From Gnetum montanum (lineage: Eukaryota; Streptophyta; Gnetopsida; Gnetales; Gnetaceae): DNA of 64,000 nucleotides. The translations under genes and the position numbers were made by a program. The number at the start of each line of letters is the position of its first letter. Position 1 is the first letter of the stretch. The notes below the pieces were generated by a model, which was not told the origin of the DNA, did no database searches, and saw nothing but the letters and a program-made list of their open reading frames with translations. Shown here one piece after another: positions 34,276 through 46,991 of this stretch. The DNA is taken from assembly GCA_015680685.1 (NCBI GenBank), contig MNCI01002119.1, forward strand, positions 614,731 through 678,730. The letters are read 5' to 3'.

Positions 34276-34690
34276 ATGGCATCTAAAGCAAGGACCATAG
34301 GCACGAGGGCCATCATAGCCTAGGGAGAAACAACCTCATGGTAGAAGGGAACAACAACAGTAACCACAGCAACAACCCTAGGAGCAAGTAGTCAAAGCAA
34401 CCCATGCTATCGGGCCCCTATGCAAGGAGCCTAAGGTAGAATCTGTTTGCCAAATTCCCAAAACAAAGATGGGACAATCCAGGTAGGATGAAGTCCTAAG
34501 ACCACAACCCAATCTTGAGGTCACACTCATAGAGGCTTGCTTAGACAAGGTTTTCAGAAAGAAAATTCATAGTTCTATCCTTTAGGAATTGAATTTTGAA
34601 CCTTTCTTGAAGCTTGTATCAAAAGAAGTAAGAACATAACTGCAAGGGTCTCCACTATGGTCCATTCTCTCCATTGGTGGAGAATGGTAC
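34276..34690 (+). pseudogene. Extra 3' ORF, RT6 copy, N-terminal part
   Basis: The start at 34276 (MASKARTIGTR) is in the context ATCATAG-ATGG; the AG immediately before the ATG is shared with the RT3, RT8 and RT9 copies. The segment EVTLIEACLDKVF, then ELNFEPFLKLVSKEV, then GGEWY aligns with EVTLTYACLDAIK, ELNFGLFLKNAPEDV and SGEWY of RT8. In-frame stops occur (for example after RAIIA). The last codon before RT7 is the TAC of GEWY, and the RT7 target copy GGTAC ends at 34690. Confidence 0.75.
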
Positions 34691-36447
34691 TATTGATGTG
34701 TAAATTTTGGATGCACCAACACCAGGAAAAAACTCATTTGAGAAGACTATTACCTAGGGCACCTCCCGTATAGGTACAAAAACTCGAGAATAGTCTCAAC
34801 TAGAGAGGGCCATGTGACATTACAAAAAAAAAGGTAATTAAATAGGTAAATCAAGGAATTTGAATTAGGCAACAATTTTGAATTCCAAGACTTAATGAAA
34901 ATACAATAGTTAACTAAAAAATTTAAATTTTCTCTAGTCCCCTACTACTACTAGTTCCTGCCATTTGTCGCGGATGTTGTCACTGCCGACACTTCTCGTA
35001 ATTGCCAAGAGAGAGAGAGAGAGAAGAGATCTATCCAATGTTTCACTGCCACATGCCTCATTGTTTCCTACCATGCAACTTGCCATTGGTGGCAGAAAAC
35101 CCAAGGAGGCTGCTTGTTGCAACTTCACTGTCACCAAAGAAAAGAGAACCCTACCATAGTTGCGACAATGTCATCATGCCAATAAATGGATCACTATTGA
35201 TGCACCACTGTTGACTTGGATGCACTGGGCAAGAGAGTGATGCACCACGTTCAGAGGTTACCTATCATTGTCACGTGTTGCACCACACACGTTATGTTGT
35301 CTACATTGCTACAAACATGTAGTAGTAATTGCCAGGGAAGAGACTACTGCACTAATTGCTTATTGACTGCCACTAACATGCCACAATGAGAGGAGGCTAT
35401 TGAATCTATCTGTCATGGTTCACTGTAGCTATCATGCACCCTCTGCTACTACCAGCAATGCACTATCACAGTTGACAAATCTACATCATGACCACCACCC
35501 ATAGCTCCATGGAACCATCACTGCTATTGGACGTTTGTGTTTGCTGCATCTCTGACGCATGGCAATTTATAGATGACCCTAGCATGGAACGTCTGTTTCT
35601 ACCTACATGTCGAAGAGCCACCCGTAGTCGTCCATGGCATCTACTCTGAGCCGTGTCTTCTACTATTGACGAAAAAGAGAGAAGGCTGCCTGCTGGGGCT
35701 TAAAAAGAAAAGAAAGAGACCATTGCCTTCTCCTTGCTAGTTCTAAGCAGTCCCTCCTAGATCTAATTCCCCTGCTGCTACTACCTTGTTGCCCTTTTAC
35801 AGTAATCACCAACCACCATGATGCTTGAATGCCCACACCCGCATAAGTTACGGGCATCTTGGTAACACCCATCACTCCGAACCACCCCATGTCTCTATGT
35901 AACTCCTGCCATGTCCATAGTAAGTTATGCACCATGAATGCCTCCACATAACTCCCGGCTGCTGATGTAACCACTACCACCATGACCACACGTCTACACA
36001 ATTACATGACACAAATAACTAATAGCCTTTTAGCATTACATGCTTGAATTATGCTTAGTTAACATCCAAATGGCAATTCAAAATCACATAAATTATGTCA
36101 ACTTATTGATGTATTTTCCAATAATAGAACTTTAGATATGATACTAACATATATAACCAAGATTAAAATCCTATATCCAATAAAGAGCATGCTTGTTAAT
36201 AAATTTTATGAGAAGAAATCCATGACTAGCTACTGAACTTGGTGACCACTATGCATACTGAATCTAATAACTTGTCTCTAACATGAAAATCCAAAAACAA
36301 AACATGCTTTCTCACCCTATTCTGGTAGCACTTTAATCTCAGAAATTCTTTATAAGAAAGAGACTACCAATCCACCATATATTCATCATGTATATATATC
36401 TATTGATCATGGCCCCATGCTTAGCATGGGTGAGATTGAGATCAACA
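34691..36447 (-). repeat. RT7 3' LTR
   Basis: 1,757 bp, TATTGATGTG...GAGATCAACA on the plus strand (the family end TGTTGATG has one change). It aligns throughout with 59699-61491, including the short (GA)n tract at about 35008-35026 and the ATGCAACTTGCCATTGGTGG block. Confidence 0.8.
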
Positions 36448-37790
36448 CTTAGCCCCCAAACCTTAACTGCATGCAAGCGCAAGGAATAGCAAAACCATAG
36501 AAATTTTAAGATGATGCAACAAATAGAAAATTAAAAACATCATAGAACATAGACAAATTAAAACTTGAAAGTAAATTATACTAATCTAAACATGATTAAA
36601 ATAACCATATAATCAAAAGAGAACTAGACATGAGCCGCCCTTACCACACCATCTTATTTAATTAAAATCCAAATATATAATTCATTATTTTAACTACATA
36701 GATCATATATATAATTAAGATCTCATTCCCAATATTCTCACAAGGTAAAAGTCAAAAGGATGTGGACTACTTTGAGCATGAGACTTATGCCAAACTTAAT
36801 GAGGAGGACAAGCTCATATTAGATCATGGCTACTTACAACTTTTGGATTTTTCCTTAGGATTCTTTTTATTTTTTGACTCAGAAGGGAATACGTAAAAGG
36901 GATTATTTGCTACTCTTTTTTTTTTTTATGAATTTTGGGGAAATAGGTTTAAAAGGGGAATGGAGGCTAGGGTGAGGATAGTTGTCAGACCCCATCACGC
37001 TCGAGAACTTATTACACTGCCAATGAACATGGTTATCATTCCTTTTTATTATTATTATTTTTTAGGAAACTTTGCTCATGGAATACTTCATTCTCAAGGT
37101 AGGAATTTCAACAAGTTTGGCCGATTAGTTACACTACCAAAGAACATGGTCCTTTTGGAACTTTGCCCATGATGCAGTTCAACACTCATGTATGTGCCTT
37201 TAATTATAATCTAATGGCATCATAGTAGGTCTCCTAGGTGGCTAAGAGTTCTCAAGTGGAGACAAACACACTTCACCTTGTTGATCACAAGATTGCCATG
37301 GATCATCACACTTGAGGGTTGGAGCTTATGAGAGAAAAATGAGTGTTTTCCAAGGTCACCTGGTGATTATGACTAACCATTCTTCAGCATTACATATCCT
37401 ACACTCACATGATCATGATGATTACATGTTAAGTTAGCATACATCTCATCCTCCATAATCCAACATAACTAATGAAACTAAAACCTTGAAAAAGACTAGG
37501 AAGAATCATAACATTATTGAAATATATAATATAGAGGAGACTTTATGTCATAGTAATAAGAAATATTATATAAAGCATTATACTTACATTTCCAATGGTG
37601 TTATGATGACCCAACGCCAAGTAACTCAAATGACCATAATAATTACTACAATCATACTGACAAGCGTAAATCAAACCAATATGCTAAAAGAAAAAAAAAA
37701 TGATGGAAATGCAAAGAAAATATGCAAGTGCAACTATATACAAATGAAATGCATGGTGAAGGGGAAGAACACATGCAACTAAGAATCTAC
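36448..37790 (-). other. RT7 3' noncoding region and polypurine tract
   Basis: No gene. The minus strand reads AAGGTTTGGGGGCTAAG just before the LTR (36448-36464), the polypurine tract, matching RT4. Further in, 37440-37580 aligns with the RT4 sequence right of RT5 (25656-25770), and about 37590-37640 with the sequence left of RT5; this is the evidence that RT5 is a clean insertion. Confidence 0.65.
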
Positions 37791-37794
37791 CAAG

Positions 37795-38280
37795 TGTCCA
37801 CATGAGGCATCTAAGTAGAAATGCTTCAAATGAAATACATTAAAATTTTATATGTAGCCTATATCCTTTCACATCAGCAATTTTGTACACATTGGGGGCA
37901 ATGACATTTGTAACTTGGAATGGGCTTGACCACATAGGAGAGAACTTACTTTGAGGATATGCTTGACTAGATGCTTTATTTATCTTAAGGACTAGATCTC
38001 CTATTTTGAAGGCTTTACCTACAGGTTTCTTGTTAAGCCATCATTTAATAATTTTTCGATGATTAAGATTATGAAAATCAAGACATAATCTTAATTTTCT
38101 TATTAATTTTCTATTAGGCACTAAATTTGAATATTTTGTAAGATGAATAATTTTAGACCTTAGAAGTTCATCAAGTTCTTCTTTCATATAAGTTTCAATA
38201 TTAGGTCTAAGTTTTTGTAAATCATCGAATACGACTTCTCTAAGAACATATTCAAGGGATATGTCATCAAAATTTAGCAC
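37795..38280 (-). pseudogene. RT7 integrase C-terminal tail
   Basis: An open 79-codon piece (38041-38280) with LRPNIETYMKEELDELL and LRLCLDFHNLNHRKIIK. After a stop it continues as RW-LNKKPVGKAFKIGDLVLKI and SPFQVTNVIAPNVYKIADV. It is better preserved than RT4: FKIGDLVLK is intact. As in RT4 it lies just ~300 bp after protease with no RT, RNase H or integrase core between. The two copies align across the fusion point. Confidence 0.7.
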
Positions 38281-38570
38281 AACTTCTAATGTTTTGATGG
38301 TTGGGATCTCATTTGTATCTTTGTCCTCCCCTAAAGGTGGCAGGTCACCCAGAAGAAATCCCTTTCCGATATGTTGAAGATAAGGTAAGGTATCTTCATA
38401 GATTTCTTCACCTTCTTTAGAAGTTTGATAGGGTTGGATGGGATCTAATGAGAAAAAGGATTTGTCTTTGTAAGTTCATTCACATGGTCATCTATAACAT
38501 GTTTTCTATACTCAACCTTAATAAATCCAACATAAAGATTAGTGTTTTGATTTCCCAAAGATTGATTTTG

Positions 38571-39060
38571 CTAATCAAAGGTTGTAACTACTTGTATATA
38601 GAAAGGCTCTCTTGGTATGATCATGTATTCAGATTTTCCTTTGATAGGAATTAATAGTTCTAAGAAATCTGATATAAAGAAGCCCCCAAACTTGGCTCCA
38701 AAAGTCATAGATAAGAGCATACCATAAGTAGGTGACATGTCAACTACTAGGATATCTTTGTAACATGTAAATGTAGGGTATTGTTTAAGTTGTACTTTCA
38801 CTCCTTTTAATGATCCTACTATAGGTACATTAGACCCATCAAGTTGTATTACACTTTTCATTTATGGTATCATTTGTGCTCCTAAAGTCTTACATACCTC
38901 AAGTGACATGACATTAATAGTTGCTCTAGAATCCATTAAATAGTTATGAATGTTCTTTCCTAAAATAATCAACATTGCTAGGAAAGAAGGTTGCTCTTTC
39001 TTACTTAACATGGAATTATTTGCGTTCTGTACTAATAGTGTGTTAGGACCTTCTATGAAG
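38571..39060 (-). pseudogene. RT7 aspartic protease
   Basis: A 96-codon open piece (38571-38861) carries LDGSNVPIVGSLKG and KDILVVDMSPTYGMLL, nearly the same as RT4. Upstream, after a stop, is the active-site region, reading MDSRATINVMSLEV where RT4 has MDFGATISVMPLKV. The Gly of the DSGA active site is Arg here, which would inactivate the enzyme. Confidence 0.7.
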
Positions 39061-39099
39061 TGAACTTACCTTTTGAGGATTGGGGATTTTTCTTTTTGC

Positions 39100-39802
39100 G
39101 TTTTAGGTGTATGAACTATATTTTGAATCACCTCTTTCATTTTATTAAAGTGTAAAAGGTTATACATTGAAATGTTAGCTTTAATCCTTTTCAAATCCTC
39201 AACTAGATCATAAGTCTTATGTTCATCTTTGGCTTCTTAATGAGGTGGAGTTCTTCTAAGTATAGAAGGAAGGTTTGGTCATTGTGGGGTGTTTACTTGG
39301 GATGGCCTACTTTGGTTGTTTTGACTAGAAGCTCTTTTAGTCCAAGGAGTATAAGGATCATTCCTAGTTTGTTGTTGTGTGTTGTTTATAATGTCACTAA
39401 GTCTACAATAGTGAGCATTGTGTAGCTTGGGGTCACTTACCATAACTTATTCCAATGAGGAAACCTCTTTGTTTTCTATTTGATGAGGTACATTAAGAAC
39501 CATAATCCATTTTGTTGACTCTGGGCATTGTCACCATATAGTGCTAAAAATTAAGGACAAATCCTCTCAAAATGTTGCCTCATGTTATAAAGATGACAAT
39601 ACTCATCATTAACTGATGTACTTGGGTTTTTTTGGTTGTATAGGGCCCTTTTTGTTGTTATGCTTTAATTCAACTACTTCATTCAAAAGTTTCTAAAGTG
39701 AAGTTAATTCTGGGTCATCTAATTTTAAGTTTGAGTTGTAGGTTCAATAGGATTAGATATCCCATTCAAGTTTATGATGGATTGAATTAAGGCCTTTGAT
39801 TG
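39100..39802 (-). pseudogene. RT7 gag, C-terminal part
   Basis: Continuation of RT7 gag beyond RT8. It contains the zinc-knuckle-like region (minus strand, about 39610-39540; aligned to YYCLHNMRKHSKRTCPQ and LALYGD of RT4) and a low-complexity linker to protease. Stops and small gaps occur. GTCAT at 39803-39807 is the RT8 target copy. Confidence 0.6.
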
Positions 39803-39807
39803 GTCAT

Positions 39808-40725
39808 TGATGAATGGCTAGGTACCCCTACGCCCAACCATGCGAATCATGGGCATTCACACGTGACTTGGTCGAATTCCGTAGACTATAAGCACTTAAC
39901 ATACACCAGACCTCTAACTAGCAAAACCCTTTGTTAGAATGGCCATTGTCTTCTCAACCTCACTTGTGAGTATCTAGTGGCAATGGTTAAGTGAGATTGA
40001 GGCAACTAATTTTTATAGTTTTTACTTTATCTTTTGGCATCTAATTAAGGTACAGAAAGTAAGGAATGAAATATTATCTAACCTATAATTGTCCTAATCT
40101 ATATCTTAACTATTCCTAGCATAAGTATCCGATCCCATCTTCCAGGCACGTCCTAAGCATTTCCTAACCACTATTGGATTACCAAACATTAGGCGTCACT
40201 GGGTTACCAAGTGTTGGATTTACATTTGAGATGGTCATACTTATGGTTTCTATGAATTGTAAATGAGTGATAACAATTAAACTAGTAATAAGAGATACTT
40301 AAGTAATTATCAAAGCATAGAAACATTTAACTATCAAATGTAACAAATGACTAAGTCCAAATGCTGCAAGGAATGCTTGAAAGCTCATCTTTATTATCGT
40401 TCACGCCAATGGGATCAGATACATTAGCGCTCGAATAAAGAGCCGGATACCTTCTTTACACCTACTGTGGGCACTTGGAAAATATTCTATCTCTTGCGGG
40501 AACAAACTACAAGAGCTTCGCTACAATTGACAAAAAGGTACCTCAATGAGGCAGAAGGCCTTCTTATTTATAGGCTGAAATAGGTGCCACGTAAACGGGA
40601 CCATGTTGACGCATGGAAGGATGCGTCGATGGGGCCATGTATATGAGGCCACGTCAATGCGGTCGCATATATGAGGTCCCATATACGCAGCCTAGTAAAT
40701 GTGGCTACCAATAAACACTTCATCA
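39808..40725 (-). repeat. RT8 3' LTR
   Basis: 918 bp, TGATGAATGG...ACTTCATCA. It is 41 bp longer than the 5' LTR, the difference lying in the dyad-rich tip (about 40611-40715), where GATGGGGCCATGTATATG-type units are repeated. Confidence 0.85.
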
Positions 40726-40934
40726 TACCCTCATGACTAAGTAAAAACTCATCCTCGAGTTCCTCTTACAATTTGGAAGGTATGGACTTTTATTTACAAC
40801 ACACATGACTTGACACACACATGACAGAACATTAATTTTACCAAGTGCTCAAGTTACAAAGAAGGAAAAGTTACAAAAATGGTGGTGTTCAGAGAAAAAA
40901 TTGAACACCTTGCCGGTCCTAGAGTCTCTTCTGT
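40726..40934 (-). other. RT8 3' noncoding end
   Basis: Short stretch between the extra ORF and the LTR with the CATCCTCGAG motif (about 40749-40758), equivalent to the CTTGTCCTCAAG motif of RT5. On the sense strand it reads CTCGAGGATGAG, then TTTTTACTTAG, and the purine run next to the LTR is CATGAGGGTA. Confidence 0.5.
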
Positions 40935-42894
40935 GAAGAAGGATGCAAAAATTGCCAAAGAAGGTCACACCATCCTTGGGGGCGGTGGTTCTGATGGACC
41001 TTCACCAGCCTTTGGCCCCTGCGATGGTGATGGAATGATGGTTGTCCTGCAGCAGCTACAACTTCTGGAGGTAGCTAGAAAGCCTCCAAGAGAGCCCTCA
41101 TTTTTTCCTCTTTGCTTATGGGATTGTTCACTGTCCAGGAAACTTCATTGATGTCTGCTAGAACTGGAACCTTCCAAGGGCATGGCAGCGCCGAGAAGAG
41201 TTCTTTTAGGTTGACAAAAGAGGCTACAAACTACTTTCGTTCAATGTCGAACACTCGGATTGATGCCTGTAGCTGCTGGTAGTCATTCATCTAATAAGCC
41301 AAGTTCTCCGCGACTGCATGCTGTCCTTCAAAACTCGTGCAGAGAACCTCAAGTTCTGTGTTTGCTATTTCCAACTTCTGCTTCATTGCTTTGTGCTCTT
41401 AGAACTTGCCCTCGTATAAAGAGTATGAGGTGACCACTTGTTTCTCCAGTTCAGACTATGGTCTCTCAGCTGAGAGCATGGCTAGGTTTGCATAGCGAAG
41501 GTTGGCGAGCTCGATATACTCTGTCATTTCTTCAATTTGCAACTCCTTGAGGCAGATTTTAGCCTAATTATAGGCATTCAACCCATCAAAGATAGGTTTC
41601 CATACTTCGCCTCCTTCTTGGAGCTGCTGGAGCGCTTGGTTCATTTTGGCCTTCGCAACTTGAATTTACTTCTCATTTACTTCCTTTTGCAGTCCCACTT
41701 GGTCCTTGTAATGATTCTTGATTTTTTCAAACTTCAGGGCCTCATTTTTCCAAGTAGCAATTTCGATGGCATATTTTTGTCGCAAAGCTCAAACCTCCTC
41801 CATGGAAAGATTTCAGTTCTCAGCTACCAACCATCTCACGTCAGCATTCACCCTGGCTAGCTCTTCCTATTGTTGGTGGATAAATTTTTTCATGTGCTCA
41901 TTTTCCACACCAACATTACGTAGGCGATGAACCTCCATAGTCAACCTAACATTCTCCTAGCGAACCTCTGTCAAGTCCTTGTTTAAAGTATATGCTTGAA
42001 CGTCTGCCAAGGACTTATCGAAGATTGTCGACTCTTGCTCATCCTCAACTATCTAAAGTTTGAGCTGAAGTTGTTGAAAAGCTTCATCTCTAGTAATTTC
42101 ATGGTTGAGAAGAGCTGGATCGGCAAGTTGGGTTCTTAGTTGGGCCACTTCTATTGCCAAGTGTTGAGAGGTAGCTTGAGCAGTTTCAAGTTGCCCTTCC
42201 AAAATGAGGCTCTTACCCCTTGTTGAGAGCAGCTCTGACTGGGTTGTAGTGATGTTGTTTGGAAGGTCAAAGACATCTGGAAGTAGTTGCCCAGTTCCCA
42301 CCAGTCGGTCCAATAATTTCTCATGTTGCATTGCATTGATCTTGCTATGTGAGGTTCCAGCAGATGCTTGTACATCTTGAAGTTCATGAATATCTGGTAC
42401 AGGTGTCGCCGGTGCATTGAGAGCTGTAGCAATTGTATCAAAAACCACTTCAACCACAATCTCCTGTCCTTGGTGCTGCATCACCAAGATTTTCGCCCCT
42501 TCACCATCTTCCAAGTGTATCGAGAAGGTAGCAGCATTCCTAGAGATTTCAAGAAATAGATGTTGACTTGATATTGTTACCTCTCGAACACTAGGATCTG
42601 TCCTTGCTAGTACTTGTGTTTGGACGGTGGAGAACATCAACCCTACTCTTTCTAGTAAGCTGATTGATCGAGCCACTTGCTCCAGGTGGCTTATTGCAGG
42701 GTGATAGACTGAAGGGTCTTCTCCTTCACTAGTCCTGCCAGATTGCTCTTGTTGGCTCAAGAGCATTTTTCGGATTTCACGGATATGTTCTGCAATGGTT
42801 TGCAAACCCGACCTTGTTTCTTGTGCAGATGGTGGAGGTGGTTGCTACCCCTCCTCTCTCTACATCGTGGTTAGATTCCTATCTTTCATCATTT
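40935..42894 (-). pseudogene. Extra 3' ORF, RT8 copy, C-terminal part
   Basis: The 250-codon open stretch 42053-42805 begins MQTIAEHIREIRKMLLSQQEQ and contains VREVTISSQHLFLEISRNAATF, GEGAKILVMQHQGQE, HEKLLDRLVGTGQLL and RDEAFQQLQLKL. All have counterparts in RT3 and RT6. Downstream, broken by a few stops, come heptad-like segments such as RLTMEVHRLRNVGVENEHM, EELARVNADVRWL and KNEALKFEKIKNHYKDQVGL, then ICLKELQIEEMTEYIELANL. A long coiled coil is likely from the Leu/Glu/Lys pattern. The end (ALLEAF-LPPEVVAAA) matches the RT3 end. No membrane span is apparent. Confidence 0.75.
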
Positions 42895-42899
42895 CACGC

Positions 42900-43724
42900 T
42901 GATGAGTGCGAGGTACCCTTACACTCAACCATACGAATACGAGCGTTACACGCGCAATCTGGTCAAACTCCGCAGACTAAGTGCCTACACGCCTTATGGA
43001 ACACTTAAGGTTAATCATTCATTGTCTTCCTAGACTTACTTGTATTTGTCATGGTTGTATGATTAAGTAAGTCTGAGGTATGTGATTTTTATATCTTTTC
43101 TATTTTATCGCCTATGCTAATGAGGTGAAGGGTGAAGAGACTAATTAACTAACTTTAACTAACTAACTAAGCCTTAATTAACCTAGCATCAGCATCCATT
43201 CCCACTTACCGTTCACACCCTGAACCAATGTAACCTTGATTACCAAATGCTAGTCATTGCTGGGATTACCAAGCGTAACGCATGTGCTCGAAGCGGTCAC
43301 ACTAAATACACTTAACTATGGGAGAAGGGTTGAGAGAGATTTAATCAACTAATAAAGCATTTAAATGGTAAACAATAAATAACAATAAATAAAGTCCTAT
43401 TTAGCCTATTCCATGCACTGCAAGGTTTATCCAACAGTTCGTATTTATTTCCGTACACAAACTTGTGTTCAGGTACAATATTTGCTCGAATAAAGATCCT
43501 TTCACTTTGGAGCTCCTACTATGGGCACATGGAAATTATTCTATCTTTGGAGAGGTAAAATTGCCAGAGTTTCGCTACGGTTGAGGCCTAGGATGAGAAA
43601 CAAGGGAGAGTCGCCTCTTATTTATAGATTTGGCAGTGCACTGTGATATCACGTACATGATATCGTGGAGGATGCGATATCGCGTATGTGATATTGTGAC
43701 CCATGCGATATCGCGTCCCATCAT
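42900..43724 (-). repeat. RT9 3' LTR
   Basis: 825 bp, TGATGAGTGC...GTCCCATCA. Its tip (about 43640-43724) has five GATATC or GATATT cores, among them two GCGATATCGC palindromes. It is very similar to the 5' LTR. Confidence 0.85.
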
Positions 43725-45690
43725 ACCCCCATGACTAAATAAAAAATCGTCCTCGAGTTCCTTAAAAAATATTGGGAAGGTATGGGATTATTGACTTGAA
43801 TGGAACTCATGGTGAATGGGATGACATGTGAATGGATCATCATTACAGAACAAGAAAAAATTGGTGTTCATGACAACAAGAGTGAACATCTTATATATTT
43901 GATATCAGGCCTTATTTGGTGGCTGAGAGAGAAGAGAGAAGAGAGAAGAAGTTTGCTACTGCCAACGCAAAAATTGCACCTTTCGTTGTCATCCATAAGC
44001 GCACCATCGATCTTGCTCCTTACATAGCTGCTTCAGCACCGCTCCATTCCAAGTGTTCCCTCCAGATCCAATTCCTTGTTGCATGATTGCCATCTGCACA
44101 CACAACATAGTCTTTATATTAGCAAGGGTAAATGAATCACAATGCAGTTGATACCTTGCTTCGGTGAAAGGTCCATTGGCTGAGTTGTGGTATGGCTGAT
44201 GCAGATTTGGAGATATAAGATTGGTGACTACCGAAGGTGTAGGGGTTAGGCGAAAATTGAAAAAATTAGACTAGGACCCCCATGACTAAGAGCAAACCTC
44301 CGGTAGCGATAGAATGGAGAAAGAAAAAGAAAAAGGAATGATGGAGAAAAAGAGACAACTATAATGTCAATGAAATGGATGTCAAGATGGAAATGAACAA
44401 AAGAGAATGGATTGCAAAAATGTTAAGGGAAAGAATTTAACTGGTGCACCAAATAGGAATGCCAGTGGGTCCTCCCCAAAGCAGGCTCATGCTCTTAATG
44501 CCCTGACAAACCCACATTCAAAGAGTCTGTAGGCTTTGGGAATGTCATGTGGAACAAGAGTTAAAGTCTTAACCACAAGAATTTACCAAAAAGAAAACAA
44601 TGCATCCACTAAGATATACACTAATGATACAACCGACAATGAGGTGAACAATGGAGGAAGAATGATGGAAAGAGGAGAATGGAATGAAATCTCAAGAACA
44701 AGGTGGTGTACAGCCCCTTGTGTAGTTAATGATTAATGTGACTTAGTAGATCCCATTCCAAGTTTGGCCTCAAAAAAACCACATCCAGTGACTTCGCATT
44801 AATACATTCGGCCAATCCATCCACTTGAAGTAACAAGAATGCATCCCTCAAAGAGCCACCACCATTCTGACGAAACGAAGGAGGAGAAAATGAAAAGCGA
44901 GAAGGGCCTTAGTTAGAGGGAACATTTTTATTTTTTAGTTCCATAATGAGTGCTTGTAGCCCAAATGATTATTTCGTCTAAGGGGTGTGCTTTGAATTCT
45001 CACTTTCTCTCTTTTTTTTTTGTGTTTTATGTGTTTATGCGTGAGAACCACACCATGCAAAGACTTTGTTATTTTTATTAGCTTAGCTTTCTGATAATTG
45101 GGTAATGTTGAAACGGTAAGAAAAATCAAGAAGAAAAACATCCAAACACCCAAAAGAACAGCCAACACAAATGTATCAAGTTCCCTTGAAGTCACACCCT
45201 TTTCAATCCTTGAGTCTTTCCTTAGTTTGAGAAATACCTAGTCACCGATTCGTTATAGTTCTTATTTAGAAAGGGACTGTACATTTCCAAGCTGAGAGAG
45301 ACCATAGAAATTTGTGGATGTATGGATGAAGTGGATTCATTGCCTGTCAAATCAAAAGAACATACCTTAGTATCAACATCATAACTTAAAGGAAAAACCA
45401 AACATTAGCAATCAATAGAAAAATAGTTCATACCATCATGAAGAACACTTATTGGATGATAAACTTAACAAAATGGATAAAACACACATGCACACACATA
45501 AGAAATGAAAAAGTATAACGATGTTGTAAAACAAAAATAAGAAAATTTGAAGAAATTTGTAAAAAAAGAAGAAGAAAATTTAAAGAAATTTGTAAAACAA
45601 AAATGTGCAAAACAAAAATGTGTAAAAAAAAAATAAAAAGAACTGAGGGCCCCGAATGATTAGCATAGGTGGCCATCTCCCCCATGACTG
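43725..45690 (-). other. RT9 3' tail with remnant start of the extra ORF
   Basis: Mostly noncoding. An ATG at 44093 preceded by TGTGCAG opens a 34-codon frame (MAIMQQGIGSGG..., stop at about 43989) that aligns by position with the start of the extra ORF but ends at once; the body of that ORF is deleted. The GGGTCCTCCCCAAAGCAGGC signature is at about 44468-44487. T-rich sequence precedes the pol-linker junction near 45690. Confidence 0.55.
44984..45055 (-). other. Conserved tail hairpin, RT9 copy
   Basis: Outer arms GGTGTG and CACACC and inner arms TTCTCAC and GTGAGAA pair perfectly, with a T-rich loop. The same hairpin in RT8 uses TTCCCAC/GTGGGAA and ATCCTCA/TGAGGAT, so both strands of the stem changed together. 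Confidence 0.55.
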
Positions 45691-46100
45691 AATGGAAAGA
45701 GAGAGATTTGAAATAATGAGTGCCTATTTGAATTTCTTAAAAGTGTCCAACTTCTCCCGATTAATGTTTTCGGGTTAAGGGATGGAAGTTGGCGACATAC
45801 TCCAATGTATCTATGCCTTGGTCGTTGGCATGAGTTATTCCCCCAGTTCATTCCATGCATGTTGGTGGGTTGCTCTTTCGATTAGCTATCAACCACGGGG
45901 TGTCCACTTGTTGCGTGGTTGCTACATACATGCACCTTTGTGTCTAAGTTGCTAGGACACACCAGTTGCATGTAGGAGATGCTGAGCATTCCTCCATGTC
46001 ATCACCCTCTGAGTCATTGTATGTGATGCATGGAGTTTCTTCTTCTTGATATTTCCATAAATATTTACTTTAGATATCTCCAAGGAAAGATCGCGAATTC
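45690..46100 (-). pseudogene. RT9 pol linker after internal deletion
   Basis: After protease the sense strand has the linker region aligned to RT5 QLPSLDIENINWGKF, then FKKF, and then jumps to sequence matching the RT5 region just after integrase (SVMGEMATNANHS aligned to MGEMATYANHS). RT, RNase H and integrase are missing. The upstream breakpoint lies within about 15 bp of that in RT8. Confidence 0.7.
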
Positions 46101-46105
46101 CTAGG

Positions 46106-46986
46106 TGATGAGTGGTGAGGTACCCCTACACTCAACCATACGAATACGAGCGTGTATGTGCGATCCGGTCGAACTTCGTAGACTAAATGCCTTAACGCCA
46201 CAAGAAACACTTGGGGTTAATCATTCGTTATCTTCCCAGGCTTGCTTGTATGTGTCACGGTGTATGGTTAAGCAAGTCTGAGGTATATAATTTTTTTGGT
46301 ATTTTTCGGTTTATCTCCTAAGCTNNNNNNNNNNNNNNNNNNNNNNNNNNNNNNNNNNNNNNNNNNNNNNNNNNNNNNNNNNNNNNNNNNNNNNNNNNNN
46401 NNNNNNNNNNNNNNNNNNNNNNNNNNNNNNNNNNNNNNNNNNNNNNNNNNNNNNNNNNNNNNNNNNNNNNNNNNNNNNNNNNNNNNNNNNNNNNNNNNNN
46501 NNNNNNNNNGGATTACCAAGCGCAGATCCTGGAATACGCTACTAGGTTACCAAGCAGTCACAATGCTCGTAGTCAAGTCGTACTCACGCGTTGCCATGAG
46601 CAGCCGATTCCTTGATTAGCCGTACACATCCGTAGATGCTCGTAATCAAGTCGTACTCGTGCGCACTAGGAAAGCAATAAATAAAACCATGTACTACAAG
46701 GTTTATCTAATCAAGTTCATCTTTATTGTTGTACACAACTTGTGTTCAGGTTACAAAGTTGCTCGAATAAAGAGCCGTTCACTCTAGGACTCCTACTGCG
46801 GGCACATGGGAAATTAATCTAACTCTGGAGTGTTCAAACTGCCAGAGCTTCACTACTTCTAGCCAGGATTGGGAAATGATGGGAGTACCGCCTCTTATTT
46901 ATAGATATGGTGGCAGACCACGATATCGCGTACGCGATATTGCATGGGATGCGATATCGCAGTACTATGCATGTCGCATCTCATCA
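46106..46986 (-). repeat. RT10: solo LTR of the Athila-like family
   Basis: TGATGAGTGG...TCTCATCA with perfect five-base flanks CTAGG (46101-46105) and CTAGG (46987-46991). It splits the RT9 protease: the flanks rejoin as CCTAGGCATGCATC, matching CCTAATCATGCATC of RT8. Only one LTR copy is visible, interrupted by 185 N, so a solo LTR is most likely, but a collapsed full element is possible. The tip has three GATATC/GATATT dyads. Confidence 0.8.
46325..46509. other. Assembly gap (N)
   Basis: 185 undetermined bases within RT10. LTR sequence on the two sides is collinear with other copies, leaving a gap compatible with ordinary LTR sequence. The true size is unknown. Confidence 0.95.
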
Positions 46987-46991
46987 CTAGG

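Noticed and set aside
39808-40725. Possibility that RT8 LTRs and the RT7 LTRs belong to one family
   Set aside because: Termini (TGATGA versus TGTTGATG), length (0.9 versus 1.8 kb), primer site and internal genes all differ.
43989-44093. Small 34-codon ORF in the RT9 tail as a real gene
   Set aside because: It is the leftover start of the deleted extra ORF; the RT5 equivalent has a stop at the fifth codon. It is described under the RT9 tail instead.
46268-46619. Frames spanning the N gap
   Set aside because: They consist mostly of unknown residues and LTR sequence.
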